This document shows positions 1 through 10,446 of a stretch of DNA of 64,000 nucleotides, piece by piece. Source of the stretch: Nothopassalora personata (lineage: Eukaryota > Ascomycota > Dothideomycetes > Mycosphaerellales > Mycosphaerellaceae); the NCBI GenBank assembly GCA_033816765.1, contig CM066296.1, positions 2,790,001 through 2,854,000 on the forward strand. The letters run 5' to 3'. Each line of letters opens with the position of its first letter. Position 1 is the stretch's first letter. The position numbers were made by a program, and so were the translations under genes. The notes under the pieces were generated by a model. It was given only the letters and a program-made list of their open reading frames with translations, searched no databases and was not told the origin of the DNA.

Positions 1-485
1 TGCGTGATCAGCGTTCTTGGCATCAGCTTCGGTTCTTGCTTCTAGGTAGGTGCACAATCACCGCGGGCAGGACAAAAGCAAACGATAAAAGTGACTTGGC
101 ACCACCAAGGCCGTCCGTCCATCCAACATCTTTCATTACAGCAGCTACAGCTACGACAGGATGTCCTGTGCCTGCTACTCGGTCGCTCGCTATCTCCTGG
201 AGATCGTCGTGACCTATGCCAACCATACCTGTACTGACGATCGTGCTGTATCGCCATCTCTTCATGTGCAAGCGCTCTCTTGCGCGTGCCTGACCGTTTA
301 TACAATATTCAGACTGTCTCAGTCTTCCTCCAAGCATTAGGATTAGGTTGACATGCGCACCAATGGCGTACGTTCGTGGTTGCGGTATCGAGTGTACCGA
401 CTGATAATGCGATTAGTGTTTGCAAAAATGCCGCTTTCTAGGTCTCGTAAAGTGCTGAAGCCATGCTGATGATGCTGATGCTGCT
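1..485. other. Left-edge intergenic DNA
   Basis: This stretch lies downstream of the metalloprotease gene. Two overlapping minus-strand open frames (about 23-337) exist, but neither shows a recognisable domain, a credible leader or splice structure. I see no gene here. Confidence 0.5.
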
Positions 486-3013
486 TCATCGTGTAATAAT
501 CAATCCGAAGCTGTCAAGCCAAGGCCCACAGCTGCCATATATTCCAGCCAGACTGTAACCGCGTGGTGGCAAAAGGGTATGTCTGTGAGTTTGTCAGTAA
601 AAAGTCAATTGTGTTCTATAACCAGACTTACCCAGAACCGCCATTCGGATTTCCAAAGAGCTCGCTGCGCCGCCCTGTGGTTGTCATAATCTGGATTGCA
701 TCAAGCCAAACTCCTGCCCGAACGTAGAATCCAAGGAGCATCTCGCCTCTCTGAGTGTCCAAGTCGAACTGTGTGCCACCCGGTCGTCCACCGCGCTTAC
801 CAAATAAATCTCTCGAATTGTCTTCGTATATGAACTCGATGCCGTCCAAGCAGTCTCCGTGATATACTTTGACGCTGAGGAGTAAACGCGCTCGGCCCTT
901 GACCGGCTTTTCGCAGCTGCCCAGAATCACTTGCTGAGGCTGTGTACCTTCCATCTGACCCGCGCCGAGCTTCGAACTCTTGAATCCAGGTCTGCCATCT
1001 GGAAGCTTGATCTTGCTCTCGGAAGTGAAGAGCGCAGAGAGGTCCTTGACCTCGTGCTCGCCGCCGCCACAGCTGAACACCTTGAGGCTGATCTTCCGCT
1101 TTCGCTTCTCACTTGGAAGCTGGTCTTTGATGATCTTGTCGCTGAGGGTTACTTGTCTCGGCGTCCCTCCAGGCGGTGCGCTGCCCTTTTCCAGGTACTC
1201 TATCCAATGATGGCACACGTCATCGCCTTCGGGGTATATCTCGGTCCAGGCAACACCAGTTGCCGCCGTGACCAAGACTGCACCATTCTCAACGGTCCAC
1301 ACCTGTATGCTCTTGTCCGGCCCAGTCGATGGATCGGTCGGCAGCTGGAACGTTGGATGGAAGCGGAAGCGCAACGCGTCCAGTCTGTGCCATGCACACT
1401 CGTCTTTCGGCAAGCACAACCTCTGCCCTTGCTGCTTCGTTCTCGTCGAATATGGTTCTCGGCATACGAATGTCCTGTTCAGTCGCACGTAGTCCCGCAA
1501 CATGATGCCGGATTCTTGGTGTGGGCAGCCCAGCAAATGTCCTGTCTCGTGCAGATGGGCGCCAATGCCGATGCTCGCTGCCTCCCAATTACTGCCACCC
1601 TCGTTGCAATCGTTCGCGACGAAGTTAGTGTCCGTGCGTGTGCAGTCGGTGAAGGCGGGTACGACTTCTTCGATGTGCGCTGGGTAGGATTGCAAGCAAT
1701 GCGAGCCGAAGATGGCGAGCTTGACCTGATCGTCACCACCTCCTAGGGCGGCATGACCTCTCACAGTGCCAACTTGCTGATCCCAATGCGCATCCAAGAA
1801 CATGCAAGAAACGTATTGTGGTTGTCCAGGCTTCGGTGCAAAATGTGCTCGTACGGCATCCATGGCAATGCCAAACAGATCGCCTTTCTTCTTTGCCGGC
1901 TCATATTGCTGTGCTAGCTCCAAGTCTTGTATCTCTTGCACACTCTTGTTCAGGCGGATGACATGAATCTTTGCCTCATTTCGCATCTGACCAGACTTCA
2001 GATCTTTCCATGTCAGTGTGCCCGGTTGCCACTCCTCCTCGTATCTGTAGACCCTTCTGCCAAAGCCGTTTCGATTCATCTGCTCCGCTGTAAACGCCTG
2101 CCAAAGGTATGCCGCTGTTCTGAATTTCCTGATCGCCGTAGCGAGACCATTACCCTCCTTCTGCACTCGTTCTGGTACCGCATCGTAGGTCTCGGGCGAG
2201 TCGCGGGCGAGGAGAATGCACAGCTGTAGAGGCGGCGAAGAGTTGAGTGGCAGGTAGTTTATGTTGATCCACGAGGAATGGGCTGGTATCGATGTGCTCG
2301 GCATATGAAGTTTGGGTGATGTGAAGTCAAGTCGCAAACGATTAGGTCCAGGCTGGAGGTATACAAGCGCTTTGAAATGCGAGTCGTTGACAGGCCATTG
2401 CGTAGGTGGAAAGTTGTCTTGATGGTGACAAACCGTCAGTGTACCGTCCATCGGTTGTGCTGGGTCGGCGCACTGGCCGAAGATGAGAAGCACTTTTTGG
2501 TGTACCTGTGCACGACGTTAGCTACTGCAGGACGTCGATACACAAGAGCCGATTGCCATACCCAGGAAACATCAGATACTGACAGCACACGTGGTGCGAG
2601 TAGTGAGGTAGCAGGCGTCGGCCGATCTCCATTCTGCACGGAGTGTCCCTGCTAGCATGCGATCAGTATAACTCGCGCAACACAACGACAATCCATACAT
2701 TGATGCTGTATCGATTGCTACTCTGTGAGCTAGGCAACCGCGGCCTGGTCTCTTGGCCTGGTATCGGAGGCGGCGAGCCCTTCTTGCTGCCACCGTTGAT
2801 GCTTATTTGCGATAGGTTCGTGTTGGATCTCCGCGATGAGAGAGTGGTGGGCGCCGAGTGGCCATTGTCCAGATAAGAGTTCAGCGTCGTCGACGACTTG
2901 TTGCCCGGCTCGCCATTGTCGCTGTTGCCAGAACTCTCGCTGTCGCCGTTCGTAACCTTTATCGATGCTTTGCTTCTCCTCCGTAGGCTGATGTCTTTCA
3001 AGAACGACGGCAT
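486..3013 (-). CDS. Zinc metalloprotease with jacalin-like C-terminus (YIL108W-type)
   Basis: Predicted 761-residue metallopeptidase in three exons (3013-2699, 2505-632, 582-486). A HETGHLLGCPH motif near residue 424 is the metzincin-type HExxHxxGxxH zinc site. Family knowledge: fungal YIL108W-like putative peptidases combine such a catalytic core with a jacalin-like lectin fold. The N-terminus is basic and Ser-rich (MPSFLKDISLRRRSK), with no signal peptide, so a cytosolic protein is likely. The large middle frame appears to stop at 628, but that stop lies inside a perfect GTAAGT donor. A 49-bp intron with a CTGAC branch point then joins an exon encoding PPRGYSLAGIYGSCGPWLDS, which completes the lectin fold. 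Intron 1 is 193 bp (2698-2506), unusually long here; its boundaries rest on frame and GT/AG only. The start was chosen as the first ATG opening the conserved basic N-terminus. The physiological substrate is unknown. Confidence 0.85.
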
Positions 3014-4077
3014 TGCAAATCAACGACCCGCTGCTGCAATGCGCCCAATCGTCGCGATCCACGCGCAGTCGCCAGTGAGTGGTGGTGTTTGTTTGGGCGC
3101 GCAAAGCAGGAAGCAAGAATGGCTTGACAGTTCGAACTTGGCGACGACTACTAGTGCCAACCAATGACGAGGCCGTTTGTAGAACTAGATCAGACGTCAG
3201 TGCGTGAGTCCAAAGATACCGGAGCGGATCCAGACGGCACCGAAACGAGCGACAGTTGGGGAGATTGAACGATTAGAAACACTTGTGACAGTAAGGTGTA
3301 AATTGTTGACAGTAATAATAATAATAAGGTAGTTCTAGGTCACGCAGAGCAAGAGCCGAGAACAAGGACACCCCGACATCGACACGCAAGCAGAAGTGAA
3401 AGCACCTGCCACCAACCACCTCCACCTTCACCGCCAAGCGCGTTTCACTACGCCCTCCAGCAACAGCGTGGAGACGGCGGAAAGCACTGATCGGTGTGCT
3501 TCCGCTATCTATTTCCCTCACCGGCGAACCGACGCTTGACTTTCCATCCTGCCACTTCCTCCACGATACCAATAGAACTATGTAACTTTGGACGGATAGT
3601 CGCAGCTTTCTGCCGTGCTACGATGCGTGCACGACCATCAGATCTGGGGGAGCTATCCGTGTCTTGTGCAAGCGCGTTGCTGCCGTATCCAGACGCTGAA
3701 GAAGAAGGTACACTCACATCGTACATGTACTACTCGCCGCCGCAAAGTGCAGCTCAGGGAAATGGAAACAGACTTCTCCGACGATGATCCAATCGGGACC
3801 ACCGGCCGTGGCTGCCTCATCGAAGCAAGGAATGCGTCCTCATGCCACGCATCTTTGTTGCCAGTATTGCTATTACTTCAGCACCAAAGAGCCGTGCTGG
3901 ATCCTCGCTGTGCCCCTGCAGATAAATACAAACATGTGATTGAAAAGTTTGCTCATAGTAGGAGTACAGCCTTTTCTTAGTCAGGAAGGTTGTCTCGGGC
4001 GCAGCCGCCCGTTGCCACTGCTCGGACATGACATCGGCGTGCGATGATCCTTGTCCTTGACATGAACATCACCCAAG
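3014..4077. other. Intergenic region between metalloprotease and F-box gene
   Basis: This 1.06-kb interval separates divergently transcribed genes and should hold both promoters. It contains an (ATA)n-type AT tract near 3313-3330. Several open frames of 70-145 codons overlap on both strands, but none has a family signature. Confidence 0.5.
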
Positions 4078-5205
4078 ATGACCACAATGCGTTCAGCTTC
4101 GGATTCGATGGCGAACGAGGCAGTCCCCAAGTTTGTGGACGATACATCACCCAAGACAGCCTCTCACGTTGATGGAGAGCAGTCTGTGTTGATTGAGCCC
4201 TGCAGACTCACAAAGAAAGTCGTGCCACTGAACGATGACGAGCCACTTATCGACACGACAGAGGCAATACCACTGAAAAGCAAAAGGACCGAACGAATGC
4301 AGAAACGTATGCAGAAGAAGCTTCGAAAGACCAAGGTGACTTCTGACACGAAGAATTTCCTCGAGCTGCCATCTGAGCTGCTCCAAGCGGTTCTGGGTTA
4401 TCTTCGGCCTAGTGATATCTTTGGCCTGCTACTGCTGAACAGATCTACACGACAGTACATACTGGACAACGAAAGCTCGATTGCTCGAGACATATTAAGC
4501 CTGAGATACTGGTCATTACCCAGGAGTTTCCACAAGCCAGTCCCGTTGCGCAATGTCGAGCCGGTTGGGCAGGCTTCGCTTCTCACCAAGAGCTATCAGG
4601 AGAAGCTGGTCATTCACTCCAAGTACCAGCACATACCGAAGTTCGAAGAGCACATAATATGTACTTGCATGACGTGCGTCCAAGCATGGAACAATCTTTG
4701 CGTGATACTGGACCTACATTACTTTCAAGACCACCTTGATCGGCGAGAGGCTATTCCAATGATACAGCGAGGAAGATACCCAGAATGGAACACTAAACTC
4801 CTCGAAAGTCATGCGCTAGCTGTGGAGAAAGCCGTGAACAGTCCTCTTGCATATGCGAGAATCATGCAATTCCACTTGGACACAATCATTCGTACTCTCA
4901 ATCGACCAATCCACATTGGAAAGCAGACGATTGAACAGAAGAAGAAAATGTATGACCTCAAACCAGCTGATACCGCATCAGGAACCGATGCGTTCTTGGA
5001 GCGAAGTGGGCGACCAACGTACCAGATCCCTTTCCACAGAGATAATTACTATTCGCTGGAAGCATACGTGCCGAACAGAAAGTGGTCTAAGGAGCAAGAG
5101 AGATGGCAGTATTGGCAAACCCACGATGTTGATCTTGAGAGGATCGTCAGGTGGTTCAAACCAGCTGACTTTGAGGTTCGACCTCCTAGCACATTCGTGT
5201 CGTGA
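4078..5205 (+). CDS. F-box domain protein
   Basis: A 375-residue single-exon protein. Residues about 94-135 form an F-box (LELPSELLQAVLGYLRPSDI followed by LLLLNRSTRQYI), the module that binds Skp1 in SCF ubiquitin ligases. A Lys/Arg-rich segment at about residues 67-86 could be a nuclear localisation signal. The rest has no recognisable substrate-binding repeats but is rich in Trp and His and looks folded, as in many ascomycete F-box proteins of unknown target. The ATG at 4078 follows a short leader; another ATG lies a few codons upstream, so the exact start is not certain. This F-box type differs from the small F-box family at the right end of the window. Confidence 0.8.
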   Translation: MTTMRSASDSMANEAVPKFVDDTSPKTASHVDGEQSVLIEPCRLTKKVVPLNDDEPLIDTTEAIPLKSKRTERMQKRMQKKLRKTKVTSDTKNFLELPSELLQAVLGYLRPSDIFGLLLLNRSTRQYILDNESSIARDILSLRYWSLPRSFHKPVPLRNVEPVGQASLLTKSYQEKLVIHSKYQHIPKFEEHIICTCMTCVQAWNNLCVILDLHYFQDHLDRREAIPMIQRGRYPEWNTKLLESHALAVEKAVNSPLAYARIMQFHLDTIIRTLNRPIHIGKQTIEQKKKMYDLKPADTASGTDAFLERSGRPTYQIPFHRDNYYSLEAYVPNRKWSKEQERWQYWQTHDVDLERIVRWFKPADFEVRPPSTFVS

Positions 5206-5451
5206 GCTCATGCAAACTGCAAGATGCATGTTCATAAGCATCCTAGCTGTGGCGCACAGCGTCACAGCCAGCTGGCGTACTCCAGAACGCCGATCGCTGT
5301 AGAAAGGCGTGATGTGCGAGCTGACGTAAGCATACTTCAACAGGTGAACCTCATGCAAAAGCAATGCGTTCTCGATTTCGCTATTCATCGACTGACCTGC
5401 TCGAAATCGAAGAGCATCACATTGCCGATAAGCACGATCAACATCACAATC

Positions 5452-6154
5452 ATGCCAATCAAAGCAATCCTCTTCGACTTGATGGGAACCTGCCTCGACT
5501 GGCACTCCAGCATAGTCTCAGCACTTCCCTCTGCACTTTCAGAAGCACAGCGTTCTTCCTTTGCTTTGGAGTGGCGGCAGGCTTACTTCGATGCCAATGC
5601 AGCTCGCGCAGTACAGGAGGAGCCTCCTGAAGACATCGATATCACCCATGCACAGACGCTAGAAGTGATGCTTGCGCGGCGTGAGGGTTTTCGGATGCAC
5701 TTCACGAAGCAAGTCAAAACACCGATGCATCGAGGCTTGGCATCATCAGAGAGCATGGCCTGAAGTCAATGATGCGATCGAGAAGCTCAAAAGAGGCCGC
5801 TATGAGGTGTTCGTGCATGCGAATGGAACCCACGAGGCTCCAGTTGGATCTCTGCCGATCGAGTGAGTTGTCTTTTCGACATGCTGTTCTCGTCACAAAT
5901 TATGGGCCACATCAAATCGGCGTTGGAGAACTACATGAGAGCTCTTGAGTTGATCAAGCGTCAGCCAGAGGAGTGTGTTCTGGTTGCGGCACATGCGTAC
6001 GACACGAGGGGCGCCAAGAAAGCTGGCTGGAAGACGGTGTATGTGGACAGATGGACTGATGATTGTCGAAGAGGATCAAGAGGTCGTGAAGAAGGAGAAT
6101 GATGCTTGGATCAAGGATGTGAAGGAGCTTGACGAAGTTGTTGCAAGCATGTGA
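5452..6154 (+). pseudogene. HAD-superfamily hydrolase (haloacid dehalogenase-like), multiply frameshifted
   Basis: The reading frame begins MPIKAILFDLMGTCLDW, a HAD motif I with the nucleophilic Asp. It continues in pieces: EAWHHQRAWPEV, YEVFVHANGT, FDMLFSSQIMG, EECVLVAAHAYDTRGAKKAG and a final KELDEVVASM stop at 6154. These segments follow the order of fungal HAD phosphatase-like proteins, including the late Asp-bearing motif. Joining them needs single-base corrections near 5719 (AAAA), 5830 (CCC), 5875 (TTTT) and 6060, each equivalent to one extra base. As written the protein stops at 5763. With four shifts in about 350 bp it is most likely a decayed gene, although sequencing indels cannot be excluded. 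Confidence 0.75.
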
Positions 6155-6934
6155 TTACTCGTGGTCTGCTTCGTTCCATTCACTTCAGCCCTCACGGGGA
6201 GCACGTGGAGGCGCTGAAGGGGTTGATGGTGCATTTGCGGAAGGCGAATACCATGAGGGACGTGGAGGAGCTGGTAGGGATTGTGACGTTGCTGCCTGGC
6301 GGCGAGGGAGGAGGGGGAGGCGAGGAGGGGGAGGCGAGGGATTTGACGAGGAGGGGGAGGGAGGAGTTGCAGGTGCTGTTGGGGTTGAAGGGGTGAGGGA
6401 GGGTGCTGGTGTGTGGGAACCAAAGTTGGGAGACCTCGAGACTTTCCGGCTTGCTTGAAGAGTGAGTGAGCTTTGAGTACGGCTTGGGCTTGGCATTGTG
6501 ATCGAAGTGGAGAGATAGCGTGGTCGCGGGCTGAAAACTTCGTCACCGCCAGCGATGGTACGAGTCAATGAGATCAGAGTCATGAGTGCAGTAAGTGTTC
6601 GTATCATGCTGTAGACCCGCCAACTAAAAAAACAGGTATCTCTAACTCCTAGCCTCGCTCCGGGTGCTCGGGCCCGCAGCCATTCAATGCCGTGAAATCA
6701 TTCCTGGTATCATCACTATTCGCACCCATCGCCAAACACACCGCCAATCCATGTGCAAACATCCCACGCAATCACACCAGTATGCTCCTTGTAGGCATGT
6801 GACTGTATCACAACTCGGCCCAACATCCGGTACCAAACGCCGCACCGACCAATACCGAACTGCGTCCCAAAGGTCATTCCTTGGCGTACCGGAAACTCCC
6901 TACATACTGCCGATATCGCTTCTTCGGGATGAGC
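6155..6934. other. Intergenic region with G-rich tract and weak ORFs
   Basis: The + strand carries a very G-rich segment (about 6290-6400) encoding Gly/Glu low complexity. A + frame (6151-6396) contains VEALKGLMVHLRKANTM and EELQVLLGL and could be the tail of an unknown gene. On the minus strand a frame starting at 6607 begins with a hydrophobic leader-like MIRTLTALMTLISL and then becomes Pro/Ser low complexity. Neither can be assigned with confidence. Confidence 0.35.
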
Positions 6935-7675
6935 TCACGCGACAGCAGGCACAGGCTGCGCGGTGCAACTCATTTGTGGTACGTTGCTATCGCTGACCTC
7001 TGCGACAGCCCTCGTGATGCCTTCTTTGTCGTGTTGCTTGTCGGGTGGTAGCTCCCACATTCGGGTGAACGAAGGTGCGTCGGTTTCGCCGTGACATGCG
7101 CATTTGCGCACGCCCTCATACATGGATGCCAGAAGCTCATTTCCGTCACCTTTGACGGCTTGAGCCAGAGTCTCTTCATCGGGGTCTTCGGGTGATGTGG
7201 GTTCGTCGTAGTCATCGTCGTCTGAAAGTTGGTCTTCTACGAGGTCTGGTTCCTCTGCAGTGGTTGGTGCTGACTGGGCCCGGGCTGCACCTGATGGGAA
7301 GCGTGCTAGCGAGAGTCCCTCGGCATCGTCGTCCTCGTAAATGAGGCCGTCTGGTAGATCATCCTCATCGTCTTCTTCTGTGCTGTCCGAGTCGTAAGTC
7401 TGCGGTGGCGGCGGAGGTGACTTTCGTCCTAGCTGTCCGGTTGAAGACTTGTGTTGCAGAGTGTGGTCGACATGGCCGGTTCCTTGAAACCTGACTGCTG
7501 CTGCTCGCTGTGACTTGGAAACATCATGCTCGATCTCTACTATTCGTAGTCGCATCGATTCGTAGTGCATGAGGTGGCCAACGAGAAAGCGTAGGTTCCG
7601 ATCAGGACGGCTTGCTTCGATGTGGAGTCTGCACTGGGCGGTATGCGCGATGTGATATGCTTCTTTCAAGGACAT
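6935..7675 (-). CDS. Conserved hypothetical acidic protein
   Basis: A 246-residue protein. The first 50 residues (MSLKEAYHIAHTAQCRLHIE, then FLVGHLMHYESMRLRIVEIEH) look like a short helical domain. The middle is highly acidic (EEDDEDDLPDG, DDDDYDEP) with a Pro run, consistent with disorder. The N-terminal pattern resembles uncharacterised proteins I associate with Dothideomycetes, but no function is known to me. No signal peptide or membrane segment is visible. The start is the first ATG of the frame and directly opens the helical domain. Confidence 0.6.
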   Translation of the reverse strand: MSLKEAYHIAHTAQCRLHIEASRPDRNLRFLVGHLMHYESMRLRIVEIEHDVSKSQRAAAVRFQGTGHVDHTLQHKSSTGQLGRKSPPPPPQTYDSDSTEEDDEDDLPDGLIYEDDDAEGLSLARFPSGAARAQSAPTTAEEPDLVEDQLSDDDDYDEPTSPEDPDEETLAQAVKGDGNELLASMYEGVRKCACHGETDAPSFTRMWELPPDKQHDKEGITRAVAEVSDSNVPQMSCTAQPVPAVA

Positions 7676-8671
7676 TTTTGCGCGTCGTATTGCTGAATCT
7701 CGTTGCTGGGGTGATTCGTTGACAGTTTTCTGAGTATTGACGGGGTTGCAGGAAGCGGTGCTCCAGGTGCCAGCAACGAGGAATGTGAAAGTCGTCGTGG
7801 CGAGAAAGTTGTTTTCTCCTCCAAAGAAAACGTTGTCGTGGCAAGAAAGTCCTTTTCTCCTGCGAAGAAAACGTCGTCGTGTAGCCAGACGTAGTCACAC
7901 GCGTGTTCGGTGGCAGTAGTACCGATAAAACACCGTGGCAGATACACCGCCTGCCGGCTGCCCGTACGGAATGTCGAGTGAGGCGGATGTGCAAACGCGC
8001 CAAGCCAGTGTGATTTTTCCTGCTGTAGCCACGAACACGTGGAGAGGAGAAGAAACAATGTAATAAGAAGTATGAAAAAGAGGCAGACGGGTCAGACAAA
8101 TGCATTTCGCATTCCAATGCCGCCATCGTGTGCTAAAGCCATTTTGGGAAATGGCAGTTTGTAATCAGCCTCTTGACCAAGTGCCCTTTGATGACTCACA
8201 TAGGTCGCGCATGAAGTGGTCACATTGCAAACGCGACCACGGCCCAGGCACAGTCAGGCCATCGTATCTGGGCGCTCTGGTGGGGCTGAGACGGTCGGCG
8301 AGCGCAAGCCACAAACATGTACATATGTCAGGGCGCGTGCTCTCGCTGGTGAGATGGTTTGTTGCCGCGCATCATCGTGTTGAACCCTGTCGACGAGGGG
8401 CACGATTGCTTGGCGAAGCAAGCGCGATACAGCACTTATTACTGTCGAGCTTTTCACCCACATGCTTCCGTGATGTGGCTATGACGATGCTGATTCCATC
8501 CCTCGGGACTGTGCTGCCTCATCGGAGCCTCGTTATTGCAGGAGACGCCAATCAAGGCACGTCTGACTAAGACAGCCGCACTCTGCCGACCCCCAATCCT
8601 GTCGAGGTGGAGAGCTCGCTCCTTACGTGCAAGGACGAAAGTGCTGCTCGTGACTTCCGCGCAGACCCAAT
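7676..8671. other. Divergent intergenic region upstream of SDS23
   Basis: This roughly 1-kb interval lies between the minus-strand acidic protein and plus-strand SDS23 and should contain both promoters. Apart from the 41-bp duplicated element near 7791 I see no gene. Overlapping frames at 7602-8126 and 8100-8570 lack any family signature. Confidence 0.5.
7791..7882. repeat. Direct repeat (41-bp unit, 2+ copies) with internal inverted arms
   Basis: GTCGTGGCGAGAAAG at about 7794 recurs as GTCGTGGCAAGAAAG 41 bp later, and a third partial copy (GTCGTCGTG) follows. Each unit includes GTTTTCT or TTTTCT opposed to AGAAAAC, a short inverted repeat around a roughly 7-nt centre. It lies about 120-200 bp upstream of the acidic protein start, so it could be a regulatory element. 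Confidence 0.6.
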
Positions 8672-10446
8672 ATGACGGAAACGACTCCTTCTTCGCTCTC
8701 TCGCACAGACTCCTCCGCCAATGCCTTGGGTCCACAGCAACCAGCCCGCCCCTCGCGTACAAACACGCCGCAGGCAATCAGTCCCAACACAATCTCCTCC
8801 ACAACGACCACACCACTGCAAACACCCCGCAAAGAACCATCTTCTCTCACTCTCTCGCCCTCGGTCAGCAAACGATCGTCCTTCGCAGAGAGTCTCAACT
8901 CCAGAGGCTATCCCTCCTCGCCTCGCGCGCAACGACAGCATTCCTTCTCTGGCTCCGCCCTCACCGAGCTCCTGATGCATCCCTCCCATAAGATCAACGG
9001 CGCGGGCGACCCGAAGTGGAAGCGCAGAGACTGGCGCAAGATTCAGGTGGACGAGATCATAGACCCATCAGAGACCCGCTTCGTGGAGTTGGACACTAGC
9101 ATCGAAGACACCACCAAGCTGCTGGTACGATCAGGAGCACCCAATGTTGTGCTGGTGAGGGCATCAACCAAGACCAGGACGGCAATATCGACCTTCGATC
9201 ACTCTGACCTGAACGCATACCTCCTGTTGGTGCTGGGCTTATCGCCGCCAGATGAGCAGGCAGCCAAGCTGGCGGAGAGAGCGAGGAGCGGAGAAGCTCT
9301 GCCATTGAAGGATGTTCAAGACCACCTCGGTTCAAGAGTGGAGCCGGCCTTCCTGCCGCAGTCTGCGACTCTGTCACAGGCCATGGAGATTCTGGGAGGT
9401 GGACACCGCAGGATTGTGATCAACAAGGAAGGCACGACCGAGGCAGTTGGCGTGCTGACCCAGCTGAGGCTCGTGCGGTTCTTCTGGGACAATCATCAGA
9501 ACTTCGCCGCGACAGAGACACTCTACCAGATGTCGTTGAAGGAGCTGGAGCTGGGAGCGAAGGACGTGATTGCCATTAACGGTGACAAGCCCGTGGCCGA
9601 CGCTCTGCGCCTGATGCACGCAGAAGGAATAACATCCCTTCCTGTGCTGGATCAGCAGCGGAACGTCGTCGGCAACATCAGCCATGTAGATGTTCGGGTG
9701 AGAGCTGGATTTCTTCAAATTGTACGATATCGTCCTGTGCTGACGTGCTGCAGCTTCTCACGGACACCTCCGCCATACCTCTCCTCCACGGCACCTGCAT
9801 GCACTTCATCTCCGTCATCCTCTCCGAGCGGGGCATGTTTGATGGCAAGGACAGCTATCCCATCTTCCATGTCACGCCGTTTTCGACCCTAGCGCATACT
9901 GTGGCGAAGCTGTGCGCAACACGATCTCATCGCATGTGGATCGTCGACGCGCCTTCGCCGAGCACGAGCGTCCCGCCTTCGCCAGGTCCGCAGCACGTCA
10001 TACCATTTTCTGCAATGCAGAGCTGCAGCCCAACCATGTCACACGCCAGCCCACAGCCTATTCATAACACGCCGGTCACAACACCAGCGAGGCAAGGGTC
10101 GGGAACGGAGCATGTGAGGGACATGACTCCAGGACCACCATACACCAGCATCAATCCAGGTGTGGCCATCTCAGCAAGCCAGAACCCTGGCGCTGTGATG
10201 AGTGGAAGACTTTCTGGGGTTGTGTCACTCACCGATGTGCTCAATTTGTTTGCAAGAGCTAGTGGCTTGCACCCGACTGACCCGGAAGAGACACGACGTA
10301 GGCGGCGACAGAGCAGTAGCTCTAGCGTACGGCCAAGCATCGATGGCGTGAGGCCAAGCATGGAGAGCTTGAGGCAGAGCCAGGATCTGTCGAGGAGTGT
10401 TGACCTTGGCAGGAGCTCAAGTCAACACTCGAGCAAACGCGGGTAA
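8672..10446 (+). CDS. sds23: SDS23/Moc1-family CBS-domain protein
   Basis: Predicted 572 residues from two exons (8672-9697 and 9754-10446) joined across a 56-bp intron (GTGAGA donor, GCTGAC branch point, GCAG acceptor). The spliced join reads SHVDVR|LLTDTSAI. Residues about 120-350 carry CBS motifs (VDEIIDP, GVLTQLRLVRFFWDN, DVIAINGDKPVADALRLM, ITSLPVLDQQ), and a further CBS half follows the intron (MFDGKDSYPIFHV, GVVSLTDVLNLFAR). The Ser/Pro-rich N- and C-termini are typical of the family. Fission yeast Sds23/Moc1 acts in cell-cycle progression, stress and nutrient response, through inhibition of PP2A-type phosphatases. Length and domain order match full-length family members. Confidence 0.9.
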
